Shown here: piece after piece, positions 1-6,849 of the stretch
Layout of the letters: every line of letters starts with the position of its first letter
Numbering within the stretch: the first letter of the stretch is position 1
Assembly (NCBI GenBank): GCA_052387855.1
Contig: JBQTIT010000116.1
Location: 1 to 18,582 of the forward strand
DNA from: CAIYZT01 sp052387855
GTDB lineage: Bacteria; Pseudomonadota; Alphaproteobacteria; Rhodobacterales; Rhodobacteraceae
Direction of reading: 5' to 3'
DNA length: 18,582 nucleotides
Notes under the pieces: model-generated
The model's input: only the letters and a program-made list of their open reading frames with translations
Told to the model about the DNA's origin: nothing
The model's database searches: none
Program-made: the position numbers and the translations under genes

Positions 1-235
1 CCGAGGGCCTTTGGGGCCCTCGGCTGGATTGCGGAACGGTCCCCGCATGACCTCGGCGATAGCCTCGGCCACTTCCGTGTGGGAAGGGTGGCGGGTAGAC
101 CGGTTCCGCCGTCACAACACAGGCCAGCGCCTGCCATGGGCAGGGCGGGCGCTGGCCGAGGGCCTTTGGGGCCCTGCGGTCGGACCACCGACAGGTTTCC
201 GCATGGCCTCGGCCATGGCGTGCGGAAAGGTCTGG
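1..235. repeat. Hairpin-rich intergenic repeat, left edge (two partial units)
   Basis: This gene-free stretch lies beyond the 3' end of dxs. It holds two partial units of a repeat that recurs at the right edge of the window. A 9-bp stem CCGAGGGCC/GGCCCTCGG with loop TTTGG occupies 1-23. A second, slightly imperfect copy lies at 156-179, preceded by a 10-bp inverted repeat GGCCAGCGCC (122-131) / GGCGCTGGCC (148-157). Between and after them are shared words: ATGACCTCGGC at 47-57, ACCGGTTCCGCC at about 99-110 and GACAGGTTTC at about 190-199. The hairpins might end dxs transcription, but I see no T-tract on the dxs side. Open frames across it look like GC-rich artefacts. Confidence 0.7.
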
Positions 236-240
236 CGCCC

Positions 241-2154
241 TTACGCCCTTTTCCCCACCACCGCCACGCCCAGCACCTCCAGCACCTTCGCCTCGATCTG
301 GGCGGCGTCCATGCCTGCCACGCGGTACATCGCCTCGGGGCTGGCCTGGTCGATGAAGATGTCCGGCAGCACCATCGCGCGGAACTTCAGCCCCCGGTCG
401 AACACCCCCTCCTCGGCCAGAAGCTGCGCGACATGGCTGCCAAAGCCGCCCACGGCGCCCTCTTCGATGGTGATCAGCGCCTCGTGCTGGCGCGCCAGGT
501 TCAGGATCAGATCGCGGTCGAGCGGCTTGGCAAAGCGGGCGTCGGCCACGGTGGGCGCCAACCCGCGCGCGGCCAGCGCCTCGGCGGCCTGCAACACCTC
601 GGCGAGGCGCGTGCCAAAGGACAGGATCGCGACGCGCGCCCCCTCGCGCAGCACGCGGCCCTTGCCGATCGGCAGCGGAACGCCGCGCTGGGGCAGTTCC
701 ACCCCCACCCCCTCGCCGCGCGGAAAGCGAAAGGCGATGGGGCCGTCATCATGCGCGGCGGCGGTGGCGACCATATGCACCAGTTCCGCCTCATCCGCCG
801 CCGCCATCACCACCATGCCGGGCAGGTTCGACAGGAACGCCACGTCAAAGGCCCCGGCATGGGTGGCCCCGTCCGCCCCCACCAGCCCGGCCCGGTCGAT
901 GGCAAAGCGCACCGGCAGACGCTGGATCGCGACATCGTGCACCACCTGATCATAACCGCGCTGCAAAAAGGTCGAATAGAGCGCGCAGAACGGCTTCATC
1001 CCGCCGGCCGCCAGACCCGCTGCAAAGGTCACGGCGTGCTGCTCGGCGATGCCGACGTCAAAGCACCTTTTCCCGAACCGCGCCGCGAACAGGTCCAGCC
1101 CGGTGCCGTCGGGCATCGCGGCGGTGATCGCGACGATGCGCGCATCCGCCTCGGCCTCAGCGATCAGGCTTTGCGCGAAAACCTTGGTGTAGCTCGGCGC
1201 GTTCGAAGGCGCCTTTTTCTGCTCACCCGTCACCACGTCGAACTTGGCCCGCGCATGGCCCCGGTCGGCGGAATTCTCGGCCGGGGCATAGCCCTTGCCC
1301 TTTTTGGTCACCACATGCACCAGCATCGGCCCGCTGGCGCGCTCGTGCACCGTGCGCAGCACCGGCAGAAGCTGGTCCAGATCGTGCCCGTCGATCGGGC
1401 CGACATAGGAAAAACCAAGCTCCTCGAACAGCGTGCCGCCCACCGACAGGCCCCTGAGCATCTCCTTGGCCCGGCGCGCCCCCTCCTGGAATGGCTCGGG
1501 CAACAGGCTGACCATGCCCTTGGCGGCCGAGCGCAGTTCCTGAAACGGCTCTTGCGCGTAAAGCCGCGTCAGGTAGGCCGACAGCGCCCCCACGGGCGGG
1601 GCAATCGACATCTCGTTGTCGTTCAGGATCACGAACATCCGCTTTTTCAGATGCCCGGCGTCGTTCATCGCCTCGAAGGCCATGCCGGCCGACATCGAGC
1701 CATCCCCGATCACCGCCACCACATCGCCCGGATCGCCGCCAAGGTCGGCCGCCACGGCAAAGCCCAGCGCGGCCGAGATCGAGGTTGACGAATGCGCGGC
1801 GCCAAAGGGGTCATAGGGGCTTTCGCTGCGCTTGGTGAACCCGCTCAGGCCCCCCTCGGTGCGCAGGGTGCGGATGCGGTCGCGCCGCCCGGTCAGGATC
1901 TTGTGCGGATAGCACTGGTGCCCGACATCCCAGATGATCTTGTCGCGCGGCGCGTCAAAGACCGCGTGCAGCGCCACGGTCAGCTCCACCACCCCCAGCC
2001 CGGCGCCCAGATGCCCGCCGGTGACCGACACGGCCGAGATCGTCTCGGCCCGCAGCTCATCCGCCAACTGACGCAGCTCGCGGTCCGACAGCGCCTTCAT
2101 GTCCGCAGGGATCTTTACCCGGTCCAGAAGCGGGGTCGTCGGTCTGTCGGCCAT
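241..2154 (-). CDS. dxs: 1-deoxy-D-xylulose-5-phosphate synthase
   Basis: DXS condenses pyruvate and glyceraldehyde 3-phosphate in a thiamine-diphosphate-dependent reaction, the first step of the MEP route to isoprenoids; it is cytosolic. The 637-residue product has the normal family length. The thiamine-diphosphate/Mg motif GDGSMSAGMAFEAMN is at residues 150-164, WDVGHQCYPHK near 75-85, YVGPIDGHD near 250-258, and the transketolase-type catalytic Glu in DVGIAEQHAVTFAAG is E371; a C-terminal transketolase domain follows. The ATG at 2154 is preceded by a purine-rich ribosome-binding site (GAAGGGGA) that lies inside the end of ispA, only 12 bp from its stop codon, so dxs is very probably the last gene of the ispA operon. 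Pairing dxs with ispA puts precursor supply and prenyl chain elongation under one transcript. Confidence 0.97.
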   Translation of the reverse strand: MADRPTTPLLDRVKIPADMKALSDRELRQLADELRAETISAVSVTGGHLGAGLGVVELTVALHAVFDAPRDKIIWDVGHQCYPHKILTGRRDRIRTLRTEGGLSGFTKRSESPYDPFGAAHSSTSISAALGFAVAADLGGDPGDVVAVIGDGSMSAGMAFEAMNDAGHLKKRMFVILNDNEMSIAPPVGALSAYLTRLYAQEPFQELRSAAKGMVSLLPEPFQEGARRAKEMLRGLSVGGTLFEELGFSYVGPIDGHDLDQLLPVLRTVHERASGPMLVHVVTKKGKGYAPAENSADRGHARAKFDVVTGEQKKAPSNAPSYTKVFAQSLIAEAEADARIVAITAAMPDGTGLDLFAARFGKRCFDVGIAEQHAVTFAAGLAAGGMKPFCALYSTFLQRGYDQVVHDVAIQRLPVRFAIDRAGLVGADGATHAGAFDVAFLSNLPGMVVMAAADEAELVHMVATAAAHDDGPIAFRFPRGEGVGVELPQRGVPLPIGKGRVLREGARVAILSFGTRLAEVLQAAEALAARGLAPTVADARFAKPLDRDLILNLARQHEALITIEEGAVGGFGSHVAQLLAEEGVFDRGLKFRAMVLPDIFIDQASPEAMYRVAGMDAAQIEAKVLEVLGVAVVGKRA

Positions 2155-2166
2155 GGCGCTTCCCCT

Positions 2167-3036
2167 TCAGCTTTCGCGCGAGATAACGAAGCGCGCGGCG
2201 GCAATCAAGTTCCCTGCACGATCACCATAGCACGCCAGATGCCCCTCCGCCTCATCAACCAGCGCCCGGGCCCGGGCCCGCGCCCCCTCAAGCCCCAGGA
2301 CCGAGACAAAGGTCGCCTTGCCGGCCGCCGCGTCCTTGCCCAGCCGCTTGCCCGCCAGCCCGGCATCGCCCGAGACGTCAAGCACATCGTCGGCGATCTG
2401 GAACGCCAGCCCCAGGCAGGCGGCATAGGCGCCCAGCGGCCCCGGATCGGCCCCAGCGATGATCGCCCCTGCCTCGGCCGAAAAGCGGATCAGCGCGCCG
2501 GTCTTGCCGGCCTGAAGCCGGGTGATCTCGGCCAGCGTCAAGGGCGCCGGCGCGGTTTCGGCCGCGATGTCCAGCGCCTGACCCAGCACCATCCCCCCCG
2601 CGCCCGAAGCCCGCGCAAGCCCCGCGACCAGCGCAACGCGCACCTCCGCCCCGCCCAGCGCCGGATCGCACAAAAGCTCGAACGCCAGCGTCTGCAGCGC
2701 GTCGCCGGCCAGAACCGCCACCGCCTCGTCCCATTTCACATGCACCGTGGGCTGGCCGCGCCGCAGATCGTCATCGTCCATGCAGGGCAGATCGTCATGC
2801 ACCAGCGAATAGGCGTGCAGCGCCTCGACCGCCGCCGCCGCCGCAATGGCCCGCTCTGCCGGCAGGCCCAGCATGCGCGCGCCCTCCAGCACCAGAAACC
2901 CGCGCAGCCGCTTGCCACCCCGGACGGCATAGCGCATCGCCTGCACCACCGCCTCGTCGCCAAGCCCCGACAGCGCAAGACCCAGCCGCGCCTCGATCGC
3001 CCGGGCGTCCGCCGCGATCAGCGCGGAAAAGCTCAC
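2167..3036 (-). CDS. ispA: Farnesyl/geranyl diphosphate synthase (short-chain polyprenyl synthetase)
   Basis: IspA condenses isopentenyl diphosphate with dimethylallyl and geranyl diphosphate to make farnesyl diphosphate, the precursor of quinone tails, carotenoids, hopanoids and undecaprenyl carriers. The 289-residue protein has GGKRLRG (residues 40-46), the first aspartate-rich motif DDLPCMD (81-87) and the second, DDVLD (216-220), which bind Mg2+ and diphosphate, followed by RLGKDAAAGKATFVSVLG, typical of the IspA subgroup. I chose a GTG start at 3036 because it overlaps the xseB stop codon in a 4-base GTGA arrangement, which implies translational coupling, and because the next residues (VSFSALIAADARAIE) fit the family N-terminus. 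An upstream ATG at 3129 would add about 31 unrelated residues read out of frame through xseB. dxs follows 12 bp downstream. Confidence 0.95.
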   Translation of the reverse strand: MSFSALIAADARAIEARLGLALSGLGDEAVVQAMRYAVRGGKRLRGFLVLEGARMLGLPAERAIAAAAAVEALHAYSLVHDDLPCMDDDDLRRGQPTVHVKWDEAVAVLAGDALQTLAFELLCDPALGGAEVRVALVAGLARASGAGGMVLGQALDIAAETAPAPLTLAEITRLQAGKTGALIRFSAEAGAIIAGADPGPLGAYAACLGLAFQIADDVLDVSGDAGLAGKRLGKDAAAGKATFVSVLGLEGARARARALVDEAEGHLACYGDRAGNLIAAARFVISRES

Positions 3037-3272
3037 ATCCCCTCCGCCGGCACGGTGCCGACGGCGCGGCCCTCCTGCACGCGGATCATCTCGACCTTGG
3101 CCTCGGCATCCTTCAGCTTGCCGGCGCAATGCGCCTTCAGCGCCGCGCCGCGCTCGTAAAGCGCGATCGACTGCTCCAGCGCGACATCGCCGCGCTCAAG
3201 CTGGCCGACCACGGCCTCCAGCGCCGCCATCGCCTCTTCGAAACTCATTTCGGCCACGGGCTTGTCGCTCAT
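3033..3272 (-). CDS. xseB: Exodeoxyribonuclease VII small subunit
   Basis: XseB is the small subunit of exonuclease VII, which with XseA degrades single-stranded DNA to oligonucleotides. The 79-residue product is the usual size and carries the family's helical pattern: SFEEAMAALEAVVGQLERGDVALEQSIALYERGAALKAHC spans about residues 10-48, ending in a Lys/Glu-rich tail (KLKDAEAKVEMI). Both ends overlap neighbours by four bases: its ATG overlaps the TGA of the deacetylase-like gene (3269-3272) and its TGA overlaps the GTG of ispA (3033-3036). The xseB-ispA-dxs order is a widely conserved bacterial gene cluster. The xseA partner is not in this window. Confidence 0.95.
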   Translation of the reverse strand: MSDKPVAEMSFEEAMAALEAVVGQLERGDVALEQSIALYERGAALKAHCAGKLKDAEAKVEMIRVQEGRAVGTVPAEGM

Positions 3273-4213
3273 GCTTCGGCCTTTCCCCTTGCCGGCCCCG
3301 CCTGCGGACGGCCCAGCTCCTCGACATGCGCCACGACCGAGGCGGTCAGCGCGCCCAGATCATAGCCGCCCTCAAGACAGGATACCACCCGGCCCGCGCA
3401 GGCCGCGTCGGCCAGATCGCAGATCGCGCGGGTGATCCAGCGGAAATCCTCCACCTGCCAGTCCAGCCCGCCCAGCGGATCGTCCGAATGGGCGTCGAAC
3501 CCGGCCGAGACCAGCACCAGCTCTGGCCTCCAGCCCGCAAGGTCGGCCAGCGCCTGCCCCCAGGCCGCGCGCATCGCTGCCCCGCCCGAGCCCGCCCGCA
3601 GCGGCAGGTTGGTGATCTGCCCATGCGCCCCCCGTTCGCCGGGCGCGCCGGTGCCGGGATAAAGCGGCATCTGGTGGCTGGAGACATAGCGCACGCGCGC
3701 CTCGTCCCAAAGGATATCCTGCGTGCCGTTGCCATGATGCACGTCGAAATCCAATACCGCGACGCGGGCCAACCCGTGCACCGCCAGCGCCCGCAGCGCC
3801 GCGATGGCGACGGTGCTGAACAGGCAAAAGCCCATCGCCCGCCCGCGCTCGGCATGGTGGCCCGGCGGGCGGGCGGCGACAAAGGCGCGCCCGCCCGTCG
3901 CCATCACCCCGTCCACTGCGGCGCAGGCCATCCCCACCGCCCGCATCGCCGCCGCGCCGGAGCCGGCCGACAGCACCGTTTCCCCGTCCAGCAAGACCCG
4001 CCGCCCCGGCGCCACCTCTTGCATCACCCGCGCCAGATGCGCCGGCGAATGGGCGCGCAGGACATCCTCCGCCCGCCCCATCGGACAGGCCCCGCGGGAC
4101 AGGCCCAACGGCTCCAGCGCCGCCCTGACCGCTTCCAGCCGCTCCGCCCGCTCGGGATGGCCCGGCGGCGTCAGATGCGCCAGCCCGTCGTCATGCAGAT
4201 AGAGCGTCAGCAC
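3269..4213 (-). CDS. Histone deacetylase family (AcuC/HDAC-like) zinc hydrolase
   Basis: The product belongs to the arginase/deacetylase fold family of zinc amidohydrolases, whose bacterial members remove acetyl groups from lysines, polyamines or small amides; the substrate here cannot be told from sequence. From a GTG start at 4213 it is 314 residues. Visible motifs are HPERAERLEAV (19-29), RPPGHHAERGRAMGFC with the tandem catalytic histidines at 119-120, DFDVHHGNGTQ with zinc ligands D157 and H159, AGFDAHSDDPLGG with the third ligand D240, and LEGGYD near the C-terminus. All core catalytic residues are present, so it is probably active. The GTG start gives the family N-terminus LTLYLHDDG; an in-frame ATG at 4270 would add 19 residues translated from an intergenic palindrome and is less likely. 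Its stop codon overlaps the xseB start. Confidence 0.9.
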   Translation of the reverse strand: MLTLYLHDDGLAHLTPPGHPERAERLEAVRAALEPLGLSRGACPMGRAEDVLRAHSPAHLARVMQEVAPGRRVLLDGETVLSAGSGAAAMRAVGMACAAVDGVMATGGRAFVAARPPGHHAERGRAMGFCLFSTVAIAALRALAVHGLARVAVLDFDVHHGNGTQDILWDEARVRYVSSHQMPLYPGTGAPGERGAHGQITNLPLRAGSGGAAMRAAWGQALADLAGWRPELVLVSAGFDAHSDDPLGGLDWQVEDFRWITRAICDLADAACAGRVVSCLEGGYDLGALTASVVAHVEELGRPQAGPARGKAEA

Positions 4214-4237
4214 AGCGGCTCCATTTTCTGTCCACAA

Positions 4238-4270
4238 ATATTCCCGGGGTCCGGGGCAGAGCCCCGGCAT
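4238..4270 (-). repeat. GC-rich intergenic palindrome between the petR-like and deacetylase genes
   Basis: On the minus strand a 7-bp stem CCGGGGC/GCCCCGG (4261-4267 with 4251-4257) with a 3-base loop is followed by ACCCCGGGAATATTT. From memory, palindromes of this type running into AATATTT are common between genes in Rhodobacteraceae. It sits in the short gap (4214-4276) and may act as a partial terminator or RNA stabiliser inside the operon. Confidence 0.5.
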
Positions 4271-4276
4271 CGGCCC

Positions 4277-4981
4277 TCAGTCCGGCTGCAACATATAGCC
4301 CTCGCCCCGCACCGTCTGCAGATAGCGCGGCTGGCGGGGGTCGGCCTCGATCTTGCGGCGCAGGCGGGTGATCTGCACGTCCACGGCCCGCTCCTGCCCC
4401 GCGCCGCCGGCCTCGTCCCGGCTCACCTCGCCGGCCAGCGCCTCGCGGCTCAGCGGCGCGCCGGGCTGCCCGGCAAGCCGCCGCATCAGCGCCGCCTCGG
4501 TCGCGGTCAGGCGCACCGGCTCGGCCCCGCGCCAGACCTCGCCCCGGTCGATGTCATAGCGCACCGCCCCCAGATGCAGCACGCGCGGCGCCTCGGCGGC
4601 CCTTGGCTGCGGCACGCGGCGCAGGATGGCGTTGATCCGCAGCAGCAGCTCCTTGGGCTCAAAGGGCTTGACGAGGTAATCGTCCGCCCCCGCCTCCAGC
4701 CCCTCGATCCGGTTGGCGGCCTCGCCCTTGGCCGTCAAGAGCAGGATCGGCACCGCCAGACTGCGCCGCAGATCGCGCGTCAGGTCCACGCCGGTCTCGC
4801 CCGGCATCATCACGTCCAGCACCAGAAGGTCAAACTCCAGCCCCGCCAGCAGGCGCCGCGCATGGGCGGCATCGCGCGCGATGGTGACCAGAAAGCCGCT
4901 CCGCATCAGGAACTTCTGCAACAGGCCCCGGATGCGCTCGTCATCGTCGACCACCAGCAGGTGCGGCAGGGGCGCGCTCAT
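4277..4981 (-). CDS. petR: OmpR/PhoB-family response regulator (PetR-like)
   Basis: This is a two-domain DNA-binding response regulator of 234 residues. The receiver domain (about 5-120) has the acidic pocket D12-D14, the phosphoacceptor D56 in LLVLDVMMPG, switch residues T83 and Y102, and K105 in YLVKPFEPKELLLR. The C-terminal winged-helix domain (about 135-234) has VDVQITRLRRKIEADP and VRGEGYML, typical of OmpR-type effectors. Its ATG overlaps the stop of the MarR gene (4978-4981). In Rhodobacter capsulatus the petP-petR pair has this organisation and PetR was reported as needed for cytochrome bc1 (petABC) expression; the name here rests on architecture and pairing, since petABC is not in this window. 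There is no sensor kinase gene nearby, which also fits PetR. The genes following it are the deacetylase-like gene, xseB, ispA and dxs. Confidence 0.85.
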   Translation of the reverse strand: MSAPLPHLLVVDDDERIRGLLQKFLMRSGFLVTIARDAAHARRLLAGLEFDLLVLDVMMPGETGVDLTRDLRRSLAVPILLLTAKGEAANRIEGLEAGADDYLVKPFEPKELLLRINAILRRVPQPRAAEAPRVLHLGAVRYDIDRGEVWRGAEPVRLTATEAALMRRLAGQPGAPLSREALAGEVSRDEAGGAGQERAVDVQITRLRRKIEADPRQPRYLQTVRGEGYMLQPD

Positions 4982-5490
4982 TGCCCCGGCTCCGCCCGCC
5001 CGGCGAACTGCCGGCGCATCTCGGGGTCCATCATCGCCTCCAGCACGGTGCGAAAGCCCTGCACCGCCTGCGGGCCGGCGGCGCGATAGGCGGCCCGCAT
5101 CCGCGCGCGCTGGGCGTCGGACAGCTCGCGCTCCAGCGCGCGGCCCTTTTCGGTCAGCGTCAAGAGCCGCTCGCGCCGGTCCTTGCGCCCGACCCGCGCC
5201 TCGACCAGCCCATCCTCGAACAGGGTCCGCAGCACGCGGTTCAGGCTCTGCTTGGTCACGCCGAGGATGGCCAGCAGATTGCCCACGGTGACCCCCGGCG
5301 AGCGGTTGATGAAATGCACCGCCCGGTGATGCGCGCGCCCATAGTTCAGCCCCTCCAGAATCCGGTCCGGATCGGCGGTAAAGCCCCGGTAGGCAAAGAA
5401 CATCGCCTCGATTCCCTTGCGAAGCTGCTCGTCGGTCAGATAAAGCAGACCCTCGCCGCCCGCGCCGGTCTTTGTCATCGCCTCGGCCAT
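4978..5490 (-). CDS. petP: MarR-family transcriptional regulator (PetP-like)
   Basis: The 170-residue product has a MarR-type winged helix at about residues 52-118: recognition region VTVGNLLAILGVTKQSLNRVL, then LFEDGLVEARVGRKDRRERLLTLTEKG with the charged beta wing (GRKDRRER, 101-108) that contacts the DNA minor groove. I chose the ATG at 5490 because it is preceded by a G-rich Shine-Dalgarno-like stretch (GTGGGGG) and lies about 20 bp past a good -10 box; the open frame extends to 5574, but that part overlaps the promoter. It is the first gene of the minus-strand operon and overlaps the response regulator start by four bases. The MarR plus OmpR pair resembles R. capsulatus petP-petR. It may also control itself and the divergent ilvE, whose promoter abuts its own. 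Confidence 0.8.
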   Translation of the reverse strand: MAEAMTKTGAGGEGLLYLTDEQLRKGIEAMFFAYRGFTADPDRILEGLNYGRAHHRAVHFINRSPGVTVGNLLAILGVTKQSLNRVLRTLFEDGLVEARVGRKDRRERLLTLTEKGRALERELSDAQRARMRAAYRAAGPQAVQGFRTVLEAMMDPEMRRQFAGRAEPGQ

Positions 5491-5510
5491 CTGCACCCCC
5501 ACTTGTCCAA

Positions 5511-5539
5511 AATCTACGTCAGCCTTGTTGACATTCCAA
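5511..5539 (-). promoter_or_regulatory. Putative promoter of the petP-petR operon
   Basis: On the minus strand TTGGAA (5539-5534) and TAGATT (5516-5511) are separated by 17 bp, placing a transcription start just upstream of the ATG at 5490. The -35 hexamer directly abuts the -35 hexamer of the opposite ilvE promoter. An imperfect dyad, TTGTTGAC then ATTCCAA then GTCACAA (5526-5548), covers both boxes and could be a MarR-type operator. This is by-eye pattern matching only. Confidence 0.45.
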
Positions 5540-5556
5540 GTCACAAACGCTAGCGA
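5528..5556 (+). promoter_or_regulatory. Putative ilvE promoter
   Basis: A perfect TTGACA (5528-5533) is followed after 17 bp by TAGCGA (5551-5556), a weak -10 box of the kind common in alphaproteobacteria. The predicted start gives a leader of about 65 bases before the ilvE ATG at 5630. The region is shared with the divergent petP promoter, so the two transcripts probably compete or are co-regulated. Confidence 0.45.
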
Positions 5557-5629
5557 TTCCGCGATTTGGCGCAAGAATATGTCCGAAACGGACCAATCGC
5601 GCGCAACTTTCGCAAAACCGGAGGCGCAA

Positions 5630-6496
5630 ATGGCAGGCTATGACGATCGCGACGGGTTCATCTGGATGGATGGCAAGCTGGTGGACTGGCGCAGCGCCAA
5701 TGTGCATATCCTGACCCATGCCCTGCACTATGCCAGCGCGGTGTTCGAGGGCGAGCGCTGCTACAACGGCAAGATCTTCAAATCGACCGAGCATTCCGAG
5801 CGTCTGCGCACCTCGGGCGAGCTTCTGGACATGCCGCTGCCCTACAGCGTGGCCGAGATCAACGCCGCCAAGGAGGCGGTCCTGAAGGCCAACAACCTGA
5901 CCGATGCCTATGTGCGCGCCATCGCCTGGCGCGGCGCGGGCGAGATGATGGGCGTTGCCTCGAACAAGAACCCGATCCGCCTGGCGGTGGCCTGCTGGAC
6001 CTGGGGCAACTACTATGGCGACGCCAAGTTCAAGGGCGCCAAGCTGGACATCGCCAAGTGGAAGCGCCCCTCGCCCGAGACAATTCCGCATGCCGCCAAG
6101 GCCGCCGGGCTTTACATGATCTGCACCATGTCCAAGCACGCCGCCGAGGCCAAGGGCTGCTCGGATGCGATGATGCTGGACTATCGCGGCTATGTGGCCG
6201 AGGCGACCGGTGCCAACATCTTCTTTGTCAAGGATAGCGAGGTTCACACCCCCAAGCCCGACTGCATCCTGAACGGCATCACCCGCCAGACCGTGATCGG
6301 CATGCTCCGCGACATGCAGATCAAGGTCCACGAGCGCCATATCGAGCCGTCCGAGCTTGAAGGGTTCGAGCAGTGCTGGCTGACCGGGACAGCGGCCGAG
6401 GTGACCCCGGTGGGCCAGATCGGGGATTACACCTTCGAAGTGGGCGAGATCACCCGCCGCGTCGCCACCGAATACGAAAGGCTGGTGCGGGCGTGA
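5630..6496 (+). CDS. ilvE: Branched-chain amino acid aminotransferase
   Basis: IlvE is a fold-type IV PLP aminotransferase that interconverts Leu, Ile and Val with their 2-oxo acids using glutamate/2-oxoglutarate. The 288-residue protein shows HALHYASAVFEGERCY (30-45), the PLP-binding lysine in TIPHAAKAAG (K157) and YVAEATGANIFFV with E191 contacting the cofactor; GITRQTVI follows near 216-223. The start is set by GGAGG at 5620-5624, six bases before the ATG; the longer in-frame extension back to 5525 runs through the promoter. The final 15 codons including the stop (6452-6496) are repeated exactly at 7290-7334, so the 3' end is probably an attachment or insertion site; the reading frame is intact. 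The likely terminator for this gene now lies about 900 bp away, beyond the insert. Confidence 0.96.
   Translation: MAGYDDRDGFIWMDGKLVDWRSANVHILTHALHYASAVFEGERCYNGKIFKSTEHSERLRTSGELLDMPLPYSVAEINAAKEAVLKANNLTDAYVRAIAWRGAGEMMGVASNKNPIRLAVACWTWGNYYGDAKFKGAKLDIAKWKRPSPETIPHAAKAAGLYMICTMSKHAAEAKGCSDAMMLDYRGYVAEATGANIFFVKDSEVHTPKPDCILNGITRQTVIGMLRDMQIKVHERHIEPSELEGFEQCWLTGTAAEVTPVGQIGDYTFEVGEITRRVATEYERLVRA
6452..6496 (+). repeat. 45-bp direct repeat, left copy (3' end of ilvE)
   Basis: This segment, starting ACCCGCCGCGTC and ending GGTGCGGGCGTGA, encodes the last 14 residues and stop codon of IlvE. It is identical over all 45 positions to 7290-7334. The flanks differ at once on both sides (C versus T before; AAGG versus CATT after). 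It is the left boundary of the insert, attL-like. Confidence 0.95.
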
Positions 6497-6606
6497 AAGG
6501 CTTATCCACAGAAGATTCATGAGTTCTTAGGAACGCGACAAGAACATCGTGGCCATGAAGAAATTTCCCGATTGACGGGGCGATTCGCGCATGATTCAAT
6601 GTAAGA

Positions 6607-6804
6607 GCTACGGTGGGATCGGAAACGGTTCCCGGAAAGGGGGCTGGGGAAACCTGGTCCTCTTTTTCATTTGATTCAAAAGCTTATCGGCCACTTGGGC
6701 GGCATGAGATTCTTGAACCAGATGCGGTTTTTCTTTCAATATCTTGTGCTTGACGGAAGCCAAAACACTACCTATCGTCAGGGTTGATCTGATCCCACCG
6801 TAGC
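6607..6804. repeat. 14-bp inverted repeats bounding a 198-bp AT-rich segment
   Basis: GCTACGGTGGGATC at 6607-6620 is matched by its exact reverse complement GATCCCACCGTAGC at 6791-6804. The enclosed 170 bp has no open frame of note and is the most AT-rich stretch of the window, with several T-runs. The pair could be ends of a MITE-like sequence nested in the element, recombinase or replication protein sites, or the closing stem of a structured RNA. I see no clear target-site duplication outside it. Confidence 0.6.
6750..6778 (+). promoter_or_regulatory. Putative promoter of the DUF3892-like gene
   Basis: TTGACG (6750-6755) and TATCGT (6773-6778) are spaced by 17 bp, predicting a start near 6785. 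The transcript would begin just before the right arm of the 14-bp inverted repeat and have a leader of about 65 bases. This suggests the small gene brought its own promoter rather than relying on ilvE read-through. Confidence 0.4.
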
Positions 6805-6849
6805 AAGTCGTGGTCAGGTCTGTTCCACCAACCCGACTAGGAGGCCACT

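Noticed and set aside
79..1788. Long plus-strand open frames opposite dxs (569 residues, and another at 11-949)
   Set aside because: They are antisense to dxs, which has complete family motifs. The products are rich in Arg, His, Pro and Gln, typical of opposite-strand frames in GC-rich DNA, and one starts inside the edge repeat.
5519..6520. 333-residue minus-strand frame opposite ilvE
   Set aside because: It mirrors a well-supported ilvE and has no family motifs.
6497..6620. Replication origin in the insert
   Set aside because: Only one DnaA-box-like nonamer is present, with no cluster of boxes, iterons or replication initiator gene.
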